Assembly: GCA_973895155.1 (NCBI GenBank)
Contig: OZ316891.1
Coordinates: 18,104,001-18,168,000 of the forward strand
DNA from: Marsupella aquatica
Taxonomy: Eukaryota > Marchantiophyta
Reading direction: 5' to 3'
Length of the DNA stretch: 64,000 bases
Shown here: positions 30,876-42,700 of the stretch, piece by piece
How positions within the stretch are numbered: the first letter of the stretch is position 1
Layout: the number at the start of each line of letters is the position of its first letter
The notes under the pieces: model-generated
What the model was told of the DNA's origin: nothing
Seen by the model: only the letters and a program-made list of their open reading frames with translations
Database searches by the model: none
Position numbers and translations under genes: made by a program

Positions 30876-31979
30876 ATGATCTTCATGATATACCCTGCTC
30901 AGTCCAGGATCACTTTTACAACATCATCTGCTTCACTGCCTCCCCCGTATCTGAGCTCATCGCCGTCTTTGCGTTGGCACCGTAAGTCTGCTTCAACTCG
31001 TGCTAAGTTTGGCAATCTCGTCGCTGACAATTCAAGTTATCAGAAGGGGCTGCAAGTGACAGCTGGGCAGCGAACTTTAATCACGGTTGACTGCTTCATC
31101 TGCCAGGCTCGTGAGAAAAGTGACAAGAGGGTCTCTGGTTCCGAAATACCTATACCAAAGTCTTCAATGCCGACTTCAATGTCGAGTGCAATGCCAGCAC
31201 CCCTTGGATCTGCGTCCTTTTATCCAATGAAAGGCTTCTTCTTCTTTCTCCAGAGTGAAAGTCGCGCTGTGCTGTGGCAACGAATAACAAGATTTACAGC
31301 CGAAGTTGGGGTTGCTGCGGTGGCTATATGTGGGTCACTGTTCAAGTTCACATTTTACTCACAACAAGGTCTCGTCCTCAAAGTTCTTCCACACTTTTTT
31401 GGAACTCCAGGTACCATTATCCTGATCTTGATCGAGACGGCCATACCCCTGACCCTGTTTTTCCAGAAGCGTATGGAAAGAGTTCAAGAGAAGCTGTTTG
31501 TCGATGTCATGCGCATCCAGGGTGTGAATGTGGAAAAAGCGTCAGCAGACGAACGTGAATTGATTGATGAACAACGAGAGGTTCAGAGGCGTGAGAGAGA
31601 AGGACAGAGCCCGTCTATTATGAGATGGCTTGCAGATCCTGCAACTTTATACGATCGTCCATTAACTAAGTACTTTTTCACCCTCCCTCTGAACTTCGTT
31701 CCAGTTGCTGGTCAGGCAGCCTTTTGCTGGGTGAATTCTATGGACATGTCAGCTCCGCTGCATCACTACTACTACTCCAAGCTCAAAGGACTGTCGAGCG
31801 AGGAGGAGGCTACACTAATTTACTTCAGGAGGAAGCAGTATCAGCAATTTGGACTCCTGGCAGCTGCTTTGTCACTCTGCCCCGGCGCCAACATCGTGCT
31901 CTTGCTCACCAACGCAGTCGGTGCTGGTCTGTGGGCCGCTGACATTGAGAAGTCCATGGCAAAGCGCCGTAAATTGTAG
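30876..31979 (+). CDS. EI24/RRT8-type multi-pass membrane protein
   Basis: Single open frame of 367 residues. The first 120 residues are Ser/Thr/Arg-rich with no domain and may be an organelle-targeting sequence. Hydrophobic segments lie at about 140-165, 180-196, 267-285 and 326-353, with a charged helix between the second and third (VDVMRIQG ... EREGQSPS). The stretch LPLNFVPVAGQAAFCWVNS and the closing LTNAVGAGLWAADIEK match the pattern of the EI24 superfamily as seen in fungal RRT8/LDS outer-spore-wall and lipid-droplet proteins, where PLN-hydrophobic-P-V-G and TNAVGAALWA-D-E are the landmarks. The biochemical role of that group is not established. The start is the first in-frame ATG; a second ATG follows 4 codons on. 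No intron is needed. Confidence 0.75.
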   Translation: MIFMIYPAQSRITFTTSSASLPPPYLSSSPSLRWHRKSASTRAKFGNLVADNSSYQKGLQVTAGQRTLITVDCFICQAREKSDKRVSGSEIPIPKSSMPTSMSSAMPAPLGSASFYPMKGFFFFLQSESRAVLWQRITRFTAEVGVAAVAICGSLFKFTFYSQQGLVLKVLPHFFGTPGTIILILIETAIPLTLFFQKRMERVQEKLFVDVMRIQGVNVEKASADERELIDEQREVQRREREGQSPSIMRWLADPATLYDRPLTKYFFTLPLNFVPVAGQAAFCWVNSMDMSAPLHHYYYSKLKGLSSEEEATLIYFRRKQYQQFGLLAAALSLCPGANIVLLLTNAVGAGLWAADIEKSMAKRRKL

Positions 31980-32760
31980 TGTAGGGTCGCTCTTCCTTGC
32001 TCTGCTCTGGGCTTGAATCTGCGACCTCTGTTGTACAGACTGTTAATATAGCTTACCTGCAGTAGTTGACAAGGCTCTTAATCCGTGTCTCTGAGAAAGA
32101 ATTCACCGTGCATGTCATTTAGTCCTTTCGGAGTGTGCATCAATGCAAGGACGACCACGACTAGCTTGCAAGAACAGATATGGAATGTTTAGTGTATCTG
32201 AGTCTTTGCATGACGTCAGTTTATCCGTCATTGATGAAATTGCGAGTGGCCTTGATACCTGAATGCAGGGTATGGCAAAAGAATATGAAATTCTCGATTA
32301 TAGTTTCAGACGTGTCTTCCCTCGATTCGTATCTGGATTGTTGGAAATCTTCGTCTCCCGCTGGGTTTCTTTCAGGAGCCGAATCGGTCTCGGTTATGCA
32401 CTGCCACAGTCGAAGTAAGGTCCGTGTCGTTGGAGTTGTTTATATAGGCAGGAAACTTCCACTCCTGGTTCAGGTGTTGTGGTCTACCTTCTAGTCTTCA
32501 GTTCCGTAGACTCAATGGGATCGAGGCTCCGGAGTATTTACCTGGAACGGATTGTAGTCATTTTGCATGTGGGTTGTTCAATGACAGATGAATCTTAGCT
32601 GGGACTAGTTCAACCTTTCTGAGTACAAGGGTCTGCTCCGTTCCGACCCCATAGTAGATTACGTGTTCTCAAAAGGCTGATTATTCTCCCATCCTCCCTC
32701 AAAAAGGAAGATCAGAAGAATCGTAAGAAAACGGTGCACTGCCCCAATTCATTCTGAAAG
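31980..32760. other. 3' flank of the EI24-like gene
   Basis: No gene recognised. The first several hundred bases probably contain the 3' UTR; I could not fix a poly-A site. Confidence 0.5.
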
Positions 32761-33082
32761 GTTTATCCATATAGATAGTTCTCTTAGGAAAACGAACCCT
32801 TTCCCATCTTGAAAGCTTTTGTTATACCTTCTCTCACTAGGACTGTCCCGTGTTCCAACGGTTTATCCATTTATATAATTTTCTTAGGAAAACGAACCTT
32901 TCCCATCTTGAAAGCTTGTGTTATACCTTCTCTCACTAGGACTGTCAGCTTGGAATTCTCCTACAATCACTGGTTCAATTCCCATTTCCCTCTAGCATAG
33001 TCTTCCACTTCATTTCTTATTCTCCTACAATCACTGGTTCAACTCTTATTTCTCTCTAGCATAGTCTCCACTTCATTTCTTT
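32761..33082. repeat. Two adjacent tandem duplications (100-bp and 64-bp periods)
   Basis: GTTTATCCAT...TCTTAGGAAAACGAACC...CCTTCTCTCACTAGGACTGTC occurs at 32761 and 32861. Directly after it, ATTCTCCTACAATCACTGG...CTCTAGCATAGTCT...CACTTCATTTCTT occurs at 32955 and 33019. Copies are close to identical within each pair, so both are fairly young. Confidence 0.9.
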
Positions 33083-35094
33083 TGGACATACACACATGTG
33101 AAGGGGCTCTGAGAGGTAAATGTATTTGTTTTTATTTAATATGGATGGATCTATCTCAGGTCCTTCGGAAGATCTTCACGGATGGCAAATCTTGGACGAC
33201 CTGGGCATTTCTTACTGTAATACTCTCAACCAAGGGATCGATGAATTAGTCATTAAAACATACCCACTACGACGTGTCTCTCAACCGAGTTGTCGTGACA
33301 ATCAACTCCAAAGGAAGCCGTCAGGCCTCTACTAGCATTTCGTGTTGGAAAGAAATTTGCCCTGGTGAGATTTCAACCAGTAGAAGCTAGTTCTGGTCAC
33401 TGTGATTGGCTGAAAGGAATCTTGTAGCCTTGGTATCACCGTCCCAGTAGGCAAATTCACTCTAATCGTTCACACATTCTCGTTTGGCAATGATATCTGC
33501 CCTGTGCAGAACAACTAAGCGGCCTCGCTTGAAACAATTTTTGGCGATGGCTCTGTAGGCTTCAACCATGTGGCAAAATAGGAGGAATGGCATTGGAACC
33601 ACGTTGACATGATGTGTAGAGACTCGAATAAGTTGCAACAGTTTAGTTTCATGGAAATTACCACATTGCTTCACCATCAGTGGCCACTCCTGTGCACTGT
33701 AGTGGTTTCCTTTCCCTACTCAGCCGGGGCTGAAATAATGGCAGATCATATCTCACTCCCCACTAAGTCTTTGCATGATTTCTTCTGTATTATTGGAAAG
33801 CTCTTGAAAGCCCCAGCTGAATCATATGAGGTTTAAGGTAAGTCTTTGCTTATGCTCTGTAGTACGACATTTCGCGAAGTGCTTAAACGTTTTATTTCAA
33901 TAGCCTTTCATAGTCAGTTTCATGAAGGTGTCTTCGGACATTTGGTGCATTATCTCCTTCCTTAGAAAATGATTTAAGTCTGTTTTGCCAAGGACCTCTG
34001 TGCCAATTTGATGCCATTCTGTGCCCACTGTGATCCCCCACTATCCATTGCAGGGAAAGCCATGTATCTGCTTAACACTGGTTTGAAACATGTTTTAACA
34101 TTTCAAACCAGCAGAAGTATATACCACACTGCAAATGAAACCGGATCCCAAACCGGATCCCAAAGGCATGAGACCCAGTAAAGGGGGAAAACAAATGGAA
34201 AACCCCATGAGCAAGAAAGCCTAGGAGTCCATATAACAAGCCCCATGGAGCAGCAAACTGAAAAGCCTAGTAAATTTTTGGACTAAACCTCACAAGAGGG
34301 TCACAAAGAGCAATTTGTCTAGAGACAGACCCTAAAACCAACAACCTCGGCCCTATGAAGAATAGCAAAAGCCTGAGCCCCCTGTAGTGCCTAAACCCCT
34401 GTTGTCTAACGAAGTCGTGAGGATAATCCATAGGTGTGGAGAATATGCATCAACACTAAAACTAGGTTTGTCTCATGCACTCATTCATGGGATTCACCTT
34501 CAAGAAAATATGCCCTGACAATCTCAGCAAATGACCAAAATATGTCGAAGACAAATTTAGGTGCCACACGTATTACTTCGTGTTACATATGTTAGCAGCC
34601 TGTCTATGCTGGGTCTACCATTGTCGTGTTTACCTCTGTGTAAGAAACATGATTTGTGTACAAGGTTTTATAAGGAACAGCCTCGTCATGAAATTTTCAA
34701 GCTTTGAGTGATTCCAATAGTTTCTGTACAAATCTCAGTATCAGACTGCCCAGTGATATCGGAGATAAACCTTTCACACAAAGACATGGCAGGAATGAAT
34801 TCTTTCCGTCTCAGGCTATCCGATATAGATGTGACGACACCCCAAGTATAGTACTCCCCTTGTCGAGCCCATCCTTGCTTCCCTCTGGAATGCTTTCTTC
34901 TGTGGAACTGATCATGATACCTCGGAGATTTGAGATCAATTAGTGTCTAAACCACTTGAAAGGTCCTGCTGGCGACAGATTAAGAATCTCTATTGAAAGG
35001 CAGGGTTCTAACCATCATGACCAATCACGGTGACATGCACCACCCGGATTGCTGTGAACAAGAGATTTCTGAACTTTTTCGTAAAGTAGATTTC
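33083..35094. other. Intergenic, no gene recognised
   Basis: Only short frames without coding character, plus a 13-bp tandem duplication (CCGGATCCCAAA, about 34141-34165). Confidence 0.5.
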
Positions 35095-36354
35095 CTAGCT
35101 ATCAAAGATACGGATGTAGCCTGTCACAGACTGTCTGCATACAGGGCAGAGGGCACCGCTCCCCTGCTCAATCCTTTGCGCACAACCCAGGCAGCACACT
35201 CGGTGGCCACAAAATATGAAAGCTGCCCTTCTCCTCCGTAGCAAGCACACAACACATAATTCGCCATCTGGTACGTCTGTGATATCCTCCAACTCCTGCT
35301 CCACCCAAATCCTGCCTTGCCTTCTCTCTTCATCCCTTCTGCGTCTCTCATGTTGTCTAGCTTTCCACTTGGTCCAGTTCTTGAGAAGTGAATAGCTCAA
35401 AATGACAGCTGTTACTGTGCTCACAGCAATGCCTGTCCACAATAGAACCTTTGTTCCAGTGGCCAGTTCTGTCAAAAGTTGTTCGCGAGTACCCTCTGAT
35501 AGAAAGCATGGCAAATGCTTGCAGGCACGTATCACGGGATTGCCATCAGAAGAAGATGCACTAAGCATGCCAACAGCAGTAATCTCCTTGCAAATTGGAA
35601 GAATTTTTTCCTCATCAAGTAGGCCAACCAGATAGCGTCTGCCAAACATTGCCTGGAGGAATGTATGTGAGGACGCTGGTACTGGATGAAATTCACGGTG
35701 CACAGTCACAAGGGGAAGCGGTTGCCTCAGTTGATCATCCAACTCGATATGAACATATACATGTCTGGAGTCTAGATGAGAGCTGCTGCTTCTCCCAGCA
35801 GCAATGACAAACGGCACCTTCCGCCTTGAGATAGCAACCTGCTCCTTAAGAGAGCCCCAACCGAGGAGACCCTTCCACTTACAGCCCCACCCAAAAACCC
35901 CTCTCCACTCACTGTAAAAGCACGTTTGAGTCCTCTCCAAAAACACTCCTCTCTCGTTTCCATTTTGGGCCACCAACGCACCACGCTCTCCTTTATTACC
36001 TGTCAATTGTACCCTTCCCCTCACGATCACCAATCTTGACTCCCGCTGAATGGCTACCGACTTTGTGGGGGATGGGGCTGCAGCAGCCCCAACGTGGTCC
36101 TCAGCACTAAAAATGGAAAATTGCTTAGAGTCTGATTTGTCATTTCTATCCTCCTCCTGCTGCACAAGGCTGCGCAGATCAGCAATTTTGGTGACTTGGG
36201 TACCTTCCACCTGCTTGAGAGCTCTTGAATGGAAACGATATTTCAACCAAGTTCTCACGGCCAAGACTCCGATGCCCAGCCCTAGCACAACCCCATCACC
36301 AGCTAAAGCTATCCTCGCCAGTGCTGCAAAGAGCTCCTCCTCGCGATGGGACAT
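35095..36354 (-). CDS. SPL2: SPL2-like envelope RING E3 ubiquitin ligase (MUL1/SP1 family)
   Basis: Uninterrupted 419-residue frame from ATG 36354. Layout: an N-terminal membrane segment (about residues 12-32, preceded by LFAALARIAL), a GIDE/BAM domain in the middle (ERTQTCFYSEW ... RKVPFVI ... RQPLPLVTVHREF ... LDEEKILPICKEITAVG), a second membrane segment (303-323), a basic linker, and a C-terminal RING-HC with Cys367, Cys370, Cys382, His384, Cys388, Cys391, Cys403 and Cys406. This is the SP1/SPL1/SPL2 family, with both termini toward the cytosol, which ubiquitinates organelle outer-membrane proteins such as import-channel components. The lead-in VPDGELCVVC, spacing and length are closer to SPL2 (about 380 residues) than to SP1 (343). 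An insertion near residues 150-170 rich in Trp/Gly (WGCKWKGLLGWGS) is somewhat unusual. All RING ligands are present. Confidence 0.92.
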   Translation of the reverse strand: MSHREEELFAALARIALAGDGVVLGLGIGVLAVRTWLKYRFHSRALKQVEGTQVTKIADLRSLVQQEEDRNDKSDSKQFSIFSAEDHVGAAAAPSPTKSVAIQRESRLVIVRGRVQLTGNKGERGALVAQNGNERGVFLERTQTCFYSEWRGVFGWGCKWKGLLGWGSLKEQVAISRRKVPFVIAAGRSSSSHLDSRHVYVHIELDDQLRQPLPLVTVHREFHPVPASSHTFLQAMFGRRYLVGLLDEEKILPICKEITAVGMLSASSSDGNPVIRACKHLPCFLSEGTREQLLTELATGTKVLLWTGIAVSTVTAVILSYSLLKNWTKWKARQHERRRRDEERRQGRIWVEQELEDITDVPDGELCVVCLLRRRRAAFIFCGHRVCCLGCAQRIEQGSGALCPVCRQSVTGYIRIFDS

Positions 36355-38311
36355 TTTTCCGCCTCCCCAAATTTCAATTCAAATCTCTTCCCTTCTCTGC
36401 CACTGTCACCGCAAGATCTACGTCAAATACGTAATGTCCTCGCTAACTTACTGCTGCTGTCAGCCTGGTCCCAACCTCACACTCCTCCAGAGCAAACTGC
36501 AAGGTCCAGCGCCATATTCGTTCGTCGGTCATAAGGGTGATTTGAGAAATCGCCATTCGCATTAAAACTGGGGCTCTCTCGTAAGATTCATAAAGCAAAG
36601 CAGCAAAAACTGAATAAAACCCAACTTTGCCAAAATCGCAAAACCTGCGAAGACCTTGTCGACTCCTTCACTTCAATTTAACCAATTCAAAATTCCATTC
36701 GGGGCCGATTTCTCCCTAGTCCATTCTCTCTTGAACGGCATCAGCACACCGAGGCCCTAGCTAACAGCCTCCCACCCATCTGTCGATGATAGTCCAAGAC
36801 CCTCCTCCAAATGCTCCTCCATTTGGTCCGCCACAAATCAGGTCAGCCAGCATAAAGTCACCTCCCAAGAACGACGACAACAGCTAAGAAGTCCAGCATC
36901 AAGGCGAAATTCGGGGTGAGAGAAACCCTCGACAACCTGTCAGGGAAGCGAAGGGGAGAGCGGAGAGCAGAGTCTTGGCTACCACAAGTCCACACCGCAA
37001 AGTGAGTCTATCGGCATCATCTTGATTGCTTCCTCCTCGTTATTCTCTACGATGGAAAAATTCAGCATTATTCGCCCTGTTTCCTCACCACTCACTCCCA
37101 CGGAAAGTACATCTCGCCCCAAACCACGCTCCGGGCCTCTCTTTCGAGCCCAAACTTGCATTACTGTACTGTCCTTGCTTGTGTTCTGGGTAACCTATGA
37201 AGCGGGACAGCATCCCAAGTTCCCAACTGGATGTGAGTGTACAGTAGTAAAGTACTCTTAAATAAACTACTCGGTTAGATTTGGGACACCGTCGCAACTA
37301 TGCTTTACGGGTGGTGAGTCGCATTGATTGCTGCCTCAACGACGGCTCCCATTCTGTAAGTAAGACCGGAGAAATCGTAGGTCCTGTGCTTGGATGGAGA
37401 CGAGACAGCAGTTTGCGACTAAGCTCTAGAGTGAGACTGGGCAGTACGGGAATTTAAAATATATATATATCCAGTACATGTGTACTTTAATTAATAGAGT
37501 TGTATGTAAAAGAATGGGGTGAAGTGAACAATGATCATTCCTCGTTAAGCCCTAAAAACGGGCAACTGTAAACTCTCGAATAGACAGAGATTGACTAACG
37601 CAACTCAGGTTGAGGTAGTCGGGCAGTGTTGTGAACTCTAATGCACAGACACAGATTAACTCAAGAAACTCTAGTTACTCAAAGTTGTACCATTTTAATT
37701 GTCTCATTAATTCTGCTCCAGCAAATCCGCCTGTGACTTAGATCAGAGCACATCCCAAAGCCCTTCTGGCCGTTCGGCCCATATTCGAATCCTGACTATT
37801 TTGACTGAGAAAAACTTTCAACTCACCTTGGATCCGTGCCTAAATACAGTTGACTGACCCCATTTGGTCACATTAAGGACAACTCTAATGTGTCAACTAT
37901 AAAGGGAAAAGGTGACCATGGTGAGAATTGGCGATAGGATCAAAACATAACTATATATATATGACGTGGATATCTTTTTGTATCATGATATCCAATTAGC
38001 CTGAATGTGGTCCCCAGATAAGACTGTATCAGAGCCCTTACGCCCTTTACCAGACTGGACCCACACATTTAAAATTACAAGCTACTGTAGTATTTTGTCT
38101 TCCACGGACCATACTGGATCCATCCAACCGTGCTCCAGTCCTGGGCTGTGGTTGAGGATGAAGCGTCGAACATCCTTTGTGACAAGGTTGGATTCCCGGT
38201 CCGTTCCCAACACCTTATTGACAGGCGCCAAAACCGAACTAGACTGGAGTGGTGAAAGCTGCACCAACGAAGGAGTTTAAGCGCAACTGTATTGCCAAGA
38301 AATGCTGCGAT
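36355..38311. other. Upstream flank of the SPL2-like gene, no further gene
   Basis: A plus-strand frame from ATG 37052 (69 codons) contains one hydrophobic segment but no family signal. The rest has no coding character. Short AT dinucleotide tracts occur at 37459-37470 and 37951-37962. Confidence 0.45.
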
Positions 38312-38437
38312 GAACCTCAATGGGCGGGGAGCGGCAAAGTGGAGCTCATTCTCCACAAAGTGATCCGCATTCCCGAACCTCAATGGGCGGGGAGCGGCAA
38401 AGTGGAGTTCATTCTCCACAAAGTGATCCGCATTCCC
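38312..38437. repeat. 63-bp tandem duplication
   Basis: GAACCTCAATGGGCGGGGAG starts at 38312 and 38375. The units differ at one seen base (GAGCTC against GAGTTC). The period is a multiple of 3, so all frames read through as 21-residue repeats, but the surrounding frames have no domain and I take it as non-coding. Confidence 0.9.
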
Positions 38438-39520
38438 AAAGCAGCTCCTTAGAATCATCTCAAATACACAGATCCAAGTGGAAGGGGATTCAATGGGGTC
38501 CAAGGAATCTGATGGCCGTATACTCCAGGACAATCTCGTCAACGAAGCTGTGTATCCATCAACGCCACTTGTTTCAGATACCTCGCCGACAGTCCTGAAA
38601 CCTACCAGGTTCGTATTGCACAGGTTTTGGACACCATCAGAAAGTTCTTAAAAAGGAAAAGATACAAGTGACCGGTGAGCCAACTGGGTTTCAGTTCCGG
38701 AGATCGGAATTGTGTGGTCAAAATAGTACGAAAATTATTATCTCTCGTTATAAAGTTATTCTGACAATTCGAAGATTCTGATATCACGTTATGCAAAGTA
38801 TCGTACAGCGCCTGAAAAGAGGAAATGGAAGCGTCCAGATTCATGGATACAAGAGATGTTCTTCCCGGGTCCCCTAATAGATTAATTTGAGGCCACACAA
38901 GCTTTTATGAGGAGTGTGACGGGTGGCGGCGAATATCCCGAGTCAACTTGAATGAAAAGAACCATCGCAACATGTAAGCTGAATTGGTGTAACCAACACA
39001 ATCATTAAATTCGCTAAACGATGGCTGTGCTGCTATTCATACAACGAATTGAGACCGTTCAAACCAGGCTGAACTTCTCATCCACACCTGACTTTCTTCA
39101 AATTAAACCCATCCTGGCGATGTTGGCACAGGACACGACAGTTATGTACAACAGACCGGCAATGCTCAAGCAATGGCCGTCTTGGCTATGGCTAGTTTGA
39201 ACACTGCCATGCCACGAAAATTCACTTATGGTACCTCCCAGACGTGTACTGCATGCGCTGCCTAAGATCCAGAGACATAACTAGCAGAGAACACAGGAAA
39301 GCTCGAGCTTCCATTTTGGTCACATCACTAGCTGCGAACTCGGAAGGCTCGAGGTTCCATTTGCTCGCTAAAACGGAGTGTGCTTTCAAGAAGTACCTGT
39401 CCCTTCAATGCAAGTCCAGGTAGCCCGCAAGGGTCCCGTTAAAGACGGATTCTTACAAATCGCCAGTGTCTTATTCCACCTCAACAGAACAGGTCAATGC
39501 AGCGTCACACCAGGGCCATC
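38438..39520. other. Intergenic, no gene recognised
   Basis: No convincing frame or RNA gene. The last 200-300 bases are probably the 3' UTR of the T-protein gene. Confidence 0.5.
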
Positions 39521-41522
39521 TCAAGGCTTTTTGTAATAGGTAGTGGGCACAAAGGGCATCTTGGTGATGACAGCATCATTTGCCTTCCCTCGCACAGCAA
39601 CTTTCACATTTGTACCGGACTTGTGGTTGCCGGTTTCAACATAACCCATAGCAATGTTCTTCTTCAAGCAAGGGCTGAAGCCACCACTGGAAACCTCGCC
39701 AATGACTTTGCCATCCGCATTCAAGATATCTGTATGGCTCCTAGCCGGAGCACCAGGCCCAATAGAGAGACCTACCCTGCGCTTTGTAGGCCCATCTTTC
39801 AGTTGCTTCAAGATTACTTCTGCTCCTGGAAAATTTCCTTCAGTCCTTCGCCTCTTACCAATGGTCCAAGCAAGGCCAGCTTCAATTGGAGTAATGTGCT
39901 GCTCTAGGTCATTTCCATACAGGCACAACCCAGCCTCAAGCCGCAAACTGTCTCGGGGTCCAAGTCCACAGAGACGGATACCTCCTTCGCTCTTCTCCAA
40001 GAAAGCCTTAGCCAAAGCTAGCGCATCCTCGTTTGGAACAGAGATCTCGAAGCCATCTTCTCCAGTGTACCTGCATTAAATATAGAAAACGAAGTAAACA
40101 TCACTGAACGGTTCTTCCACCTGGAACCAATGTGTGAGGCCAGGGGTAACAGACAACTATTCTCTCTAAGGCAATTGAAATAGTAAAAAATTCAACCACT
40201 CATATTGTTCCATCGTCACTCTCATCGGTCTCGAACAGGAGCCACAGACCAGAAGGCTGTTAAAGACATTCCAGAATCTTTCCTGGACTTTGTAAATTGG
40301 CTCCAAAGTCATCAACTGACGACGTCTTTGCCTCTCTATCGACTTACATCTGTGTCGTTCAATGGTCCTTGTCAAATGAACAACATGATTGAATATTGAT
40401 TCTAGTTATTCGCAAAGTTGAAGAAATTCGTAGTTTTGGATTACAAAGCGCACATCGCCACCTCTCCAGATCCATTGCTCGGCACCAAGTACACATTTTG
40501 CCAGTCCCCTCGTCCACTCTTGTTGAAGCTATGTAAGCTAATGGATAAATACAATTGAATTCTTAACCCAGCTCTCCCACTGCAATTCTTCCCTCTTTTC
40601 CAGTCCAGTTCATGACATTTTGGAGCCAAACGGTTCTTATCTGTCACTTACCCGTAATTGCAAAATTATTCTTGTACTGCTTGTATTGGAAGAGAATCTG
40701 ATACCCAGCAATCGAAAGACTTTCTCCATATGTACCTACTCATCCAAGAGGACTGTCCGGGCATACGCCACACAAACAAATACCGAGATCAAAACCTGTC
40801 TCTAAAAACTGATTCAGTAATTCAGGTGCTTACCCGGTCCTGGTGACGTAAGTTTCCGACCCATTGACGTCGAGGAACTTGAAGTCGCCAAAGTAGATTT
40901 GGCTGACATCCGCCTTAGTGAGCTTCTGAAGAGTGGGGGCAGCAAGGGGGCCCTGAACAGCCAGCAGAGCTCTCTCGTCATGAATGTGCCATCCGACATC
41001 TTTGCCCGAACTCTGGAAGGGTTTAAGGTACTTCTCCATGTGCTCCAAATCCTTGTCTCGGCAACCCGCATTGACCACCATGTAGATATGCTCGTCCGTC
41101 ACCTTCGTAATCACCGTGTCATCAATCACTCCCCCTTTCTCATTCGTGAAGACGGACAGAGTTCCAGTTCCGGGAGTCAATCCTGCAATGTCCGCCACGA
41201 CCAGCGATTCCAAGTAAGGAATGGCATCCTTCCCTTTCAAGCTCAGGCCACACATGTGGGACACGTCAAAGAGAGACCCGTGGGACCTGCAATTCACCGT
41301 GGAATCCATGATGCTGTCCTTGTACTGAATGGGCATGCTCCACCCTGCAAAGGGCACCATCTTGCCTCCATGCTCCACGTGAAAGTCATACAACGGCGTC
41401 TTCTTCAGGGTGGCTGCGTCTGCGTACCCCCTTCTTTGCACTCTGGGTCCTGCTCCGGCTCCGGCTCCGGCTCTCTCCTTCAGACAAGCAGCTGCCAATT
41501 GCCATATCGCCCTCCTACTCAT
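39521..41522 (-). CDS. GDCST: Glycine cleavage system T-protein (aminomethyltransferase), mitochondrial, 2 exons
   Basis: Exons 41522-40834 and 40070-39521 join in phase (intron 763 bp, GTAAGC...TGCAG) to give 412 residues, the usual plant length. T-protein takes the aminomethyl group from H-protein, transfers the one-carbon unit to tetrahydrofolate and releases ammonia, as part of glycine decarboxylase in the mitochondrial matrix; in green tissue this is photorespiration. Residues 1-35 are Ala/Arg/Gly-rich, as for a mitochondrial presequence, and include a GAGAGAG run from a repeated GGCTCC/GGAGCC hexamer. The mature part starts at [20 protein letters not shown]. Landmarks are [21 protein letters not shown] (with the conserved Asp of the active site), [13 protein letters not shown] across the splice junction, [20 protein letters not shown] and the C-terminal barrel [21 protein letters not shown]. 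No defects are seen. Confidence 0.97.
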
Positions 41523-41889
41523 CTTGCCTGCTTCTTTCTCTCGCCCCTACCAGCCCACCAAAGAAAGAAGCAATCGTTCAATCAATCAAGACGTCCAATT
41601 CGTGCAATGCCGCTACTCAGCTCACGCTGTGCTGCACAGCAAGGCAACCCAATCGATGCAACTCTGCCAGCAGACCCACCACTGTCGACTGAAATGGAGA
41701 GGCGAGCAGACTCCGCCCAAGACCCAAAGTGCCCGAGTCGATTGAATCAATGAATCACCAATGCAGGTGACGAAAACAATCCCTCCGCCCACACCAAACA
41801 GTGCAAGCCCGACTACGAACCTCGGCTATGGCCCCAGGAAAGGCATGCGAGAGGGCATTTCCAATCAGCAAGGCCTGAGAGGTCGTGAA

Positions 41890-42120
41890 GGGAGGGGCTC
41901 TGTGGGTTGCAGCAAGATAGGAACCAGATAGGAGTGAGAGAGAGGTCGTGGATGGGAGGGTCACGGTGTGAGCTGGGACTGTGTGGGTCGCAGCAAGATA
42001 GACTGATAGAGTTGATAGAGTAGGATCGAGGTGAGAGATTGAGAGATTGAGAGATTTGAGAGATTGGTGGTGGATGGAAGATTGGAAGGGTCAGGCTTTG
42101 AGTTCGGACTCCAGCAAGAT
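41890..42120. repeat. GA-rich diverged tandem repeats upstream of GDCST
   Basis: TGTGGGTYGCAGCAAGATAG occurs at about 41900 and 41980, with a shorter relative (CAGCAAGATAGAATGA) at about 42112. Between them GAGAGATT is repeated several times (42030-42065). The first unit lies about 380 bp upstream of the T-protein start codon. Confidence 0.65.
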
Positions 42121-42139
42121 AGAATGATGAGTACAGGCG

Positions 42140-42700
42140 TCTCTCTATAAGTGCACACTTCAAGGAAGACGTAGATAATGATAGACTACAGTTTTCTCTA
42201 AGTGCACACACTCCGAGGAATAAAATAAAAATGGAGTACAATAGTCTCTCTCTAAATGCACACGCCCAGAAAAGATAGAATGATAGAGGACGTTTGTCGC
42301 CTTCTAAATATCCACTCCAAGAAGACTATATAATAATGATTGAGTAAAGTTTTCTATCTTTAAGTGCACACTCCCAGGAAGAAGCATCTGGTGTGCACTT
42401 GACTCTGTCCATGGGGTTCTGGGTGAGCAAAATAGACACCTTTCTACTTTCTTAAGAACATTATTGACTGCTTTTGGTAACCTGGATCCACCAGGTTTTG
42501 GTCTGGGGGACTGTGGCGATTTAACACAGGCTTGCACTGTGATAAGTGCAGAAACATGGAAGTTTTTATGTGTCTCACTCTAAGTGCACACTCTTGGAAA
42601 GAAGCATCCAATTTGTGTTTGATGCAGGTTTGTGCTAAGTGATAAGTGCACACTCACTAGAATAGCATCCGGTGTGCAATTAACCGGGGTTTGCACTATG
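42140..42700. repeat. Tandem array, about 55-bp period, with a GTGCACAC core
   Basis: Copies of AAGTGCACACTCC-AGGAAGA start near 42151, 42202, 42257, 42309, 42364, 42584 and 42646. The gap 42364-42584 equals four periods but is too diverged to follow. Units carry GAATGATAGAGTACAGTTTT-like spacers in the first half. It begins about 630 bp upstream of the T-protein start codon. Confidence 0.75.

Noticed and set aside
37052-37261. Small plus-strand frame (69 codons) with one hydrophobic segment upstream of the SPL2-like gene.
   Set aside because: No family resemblance, no supporting context, and a length expected by chance.
38249-38542. Frames on both strands with a 21-residue repeat.
   Set aside because: The repeat is explained by a 63-bp DNA duplication and appears in all frames.
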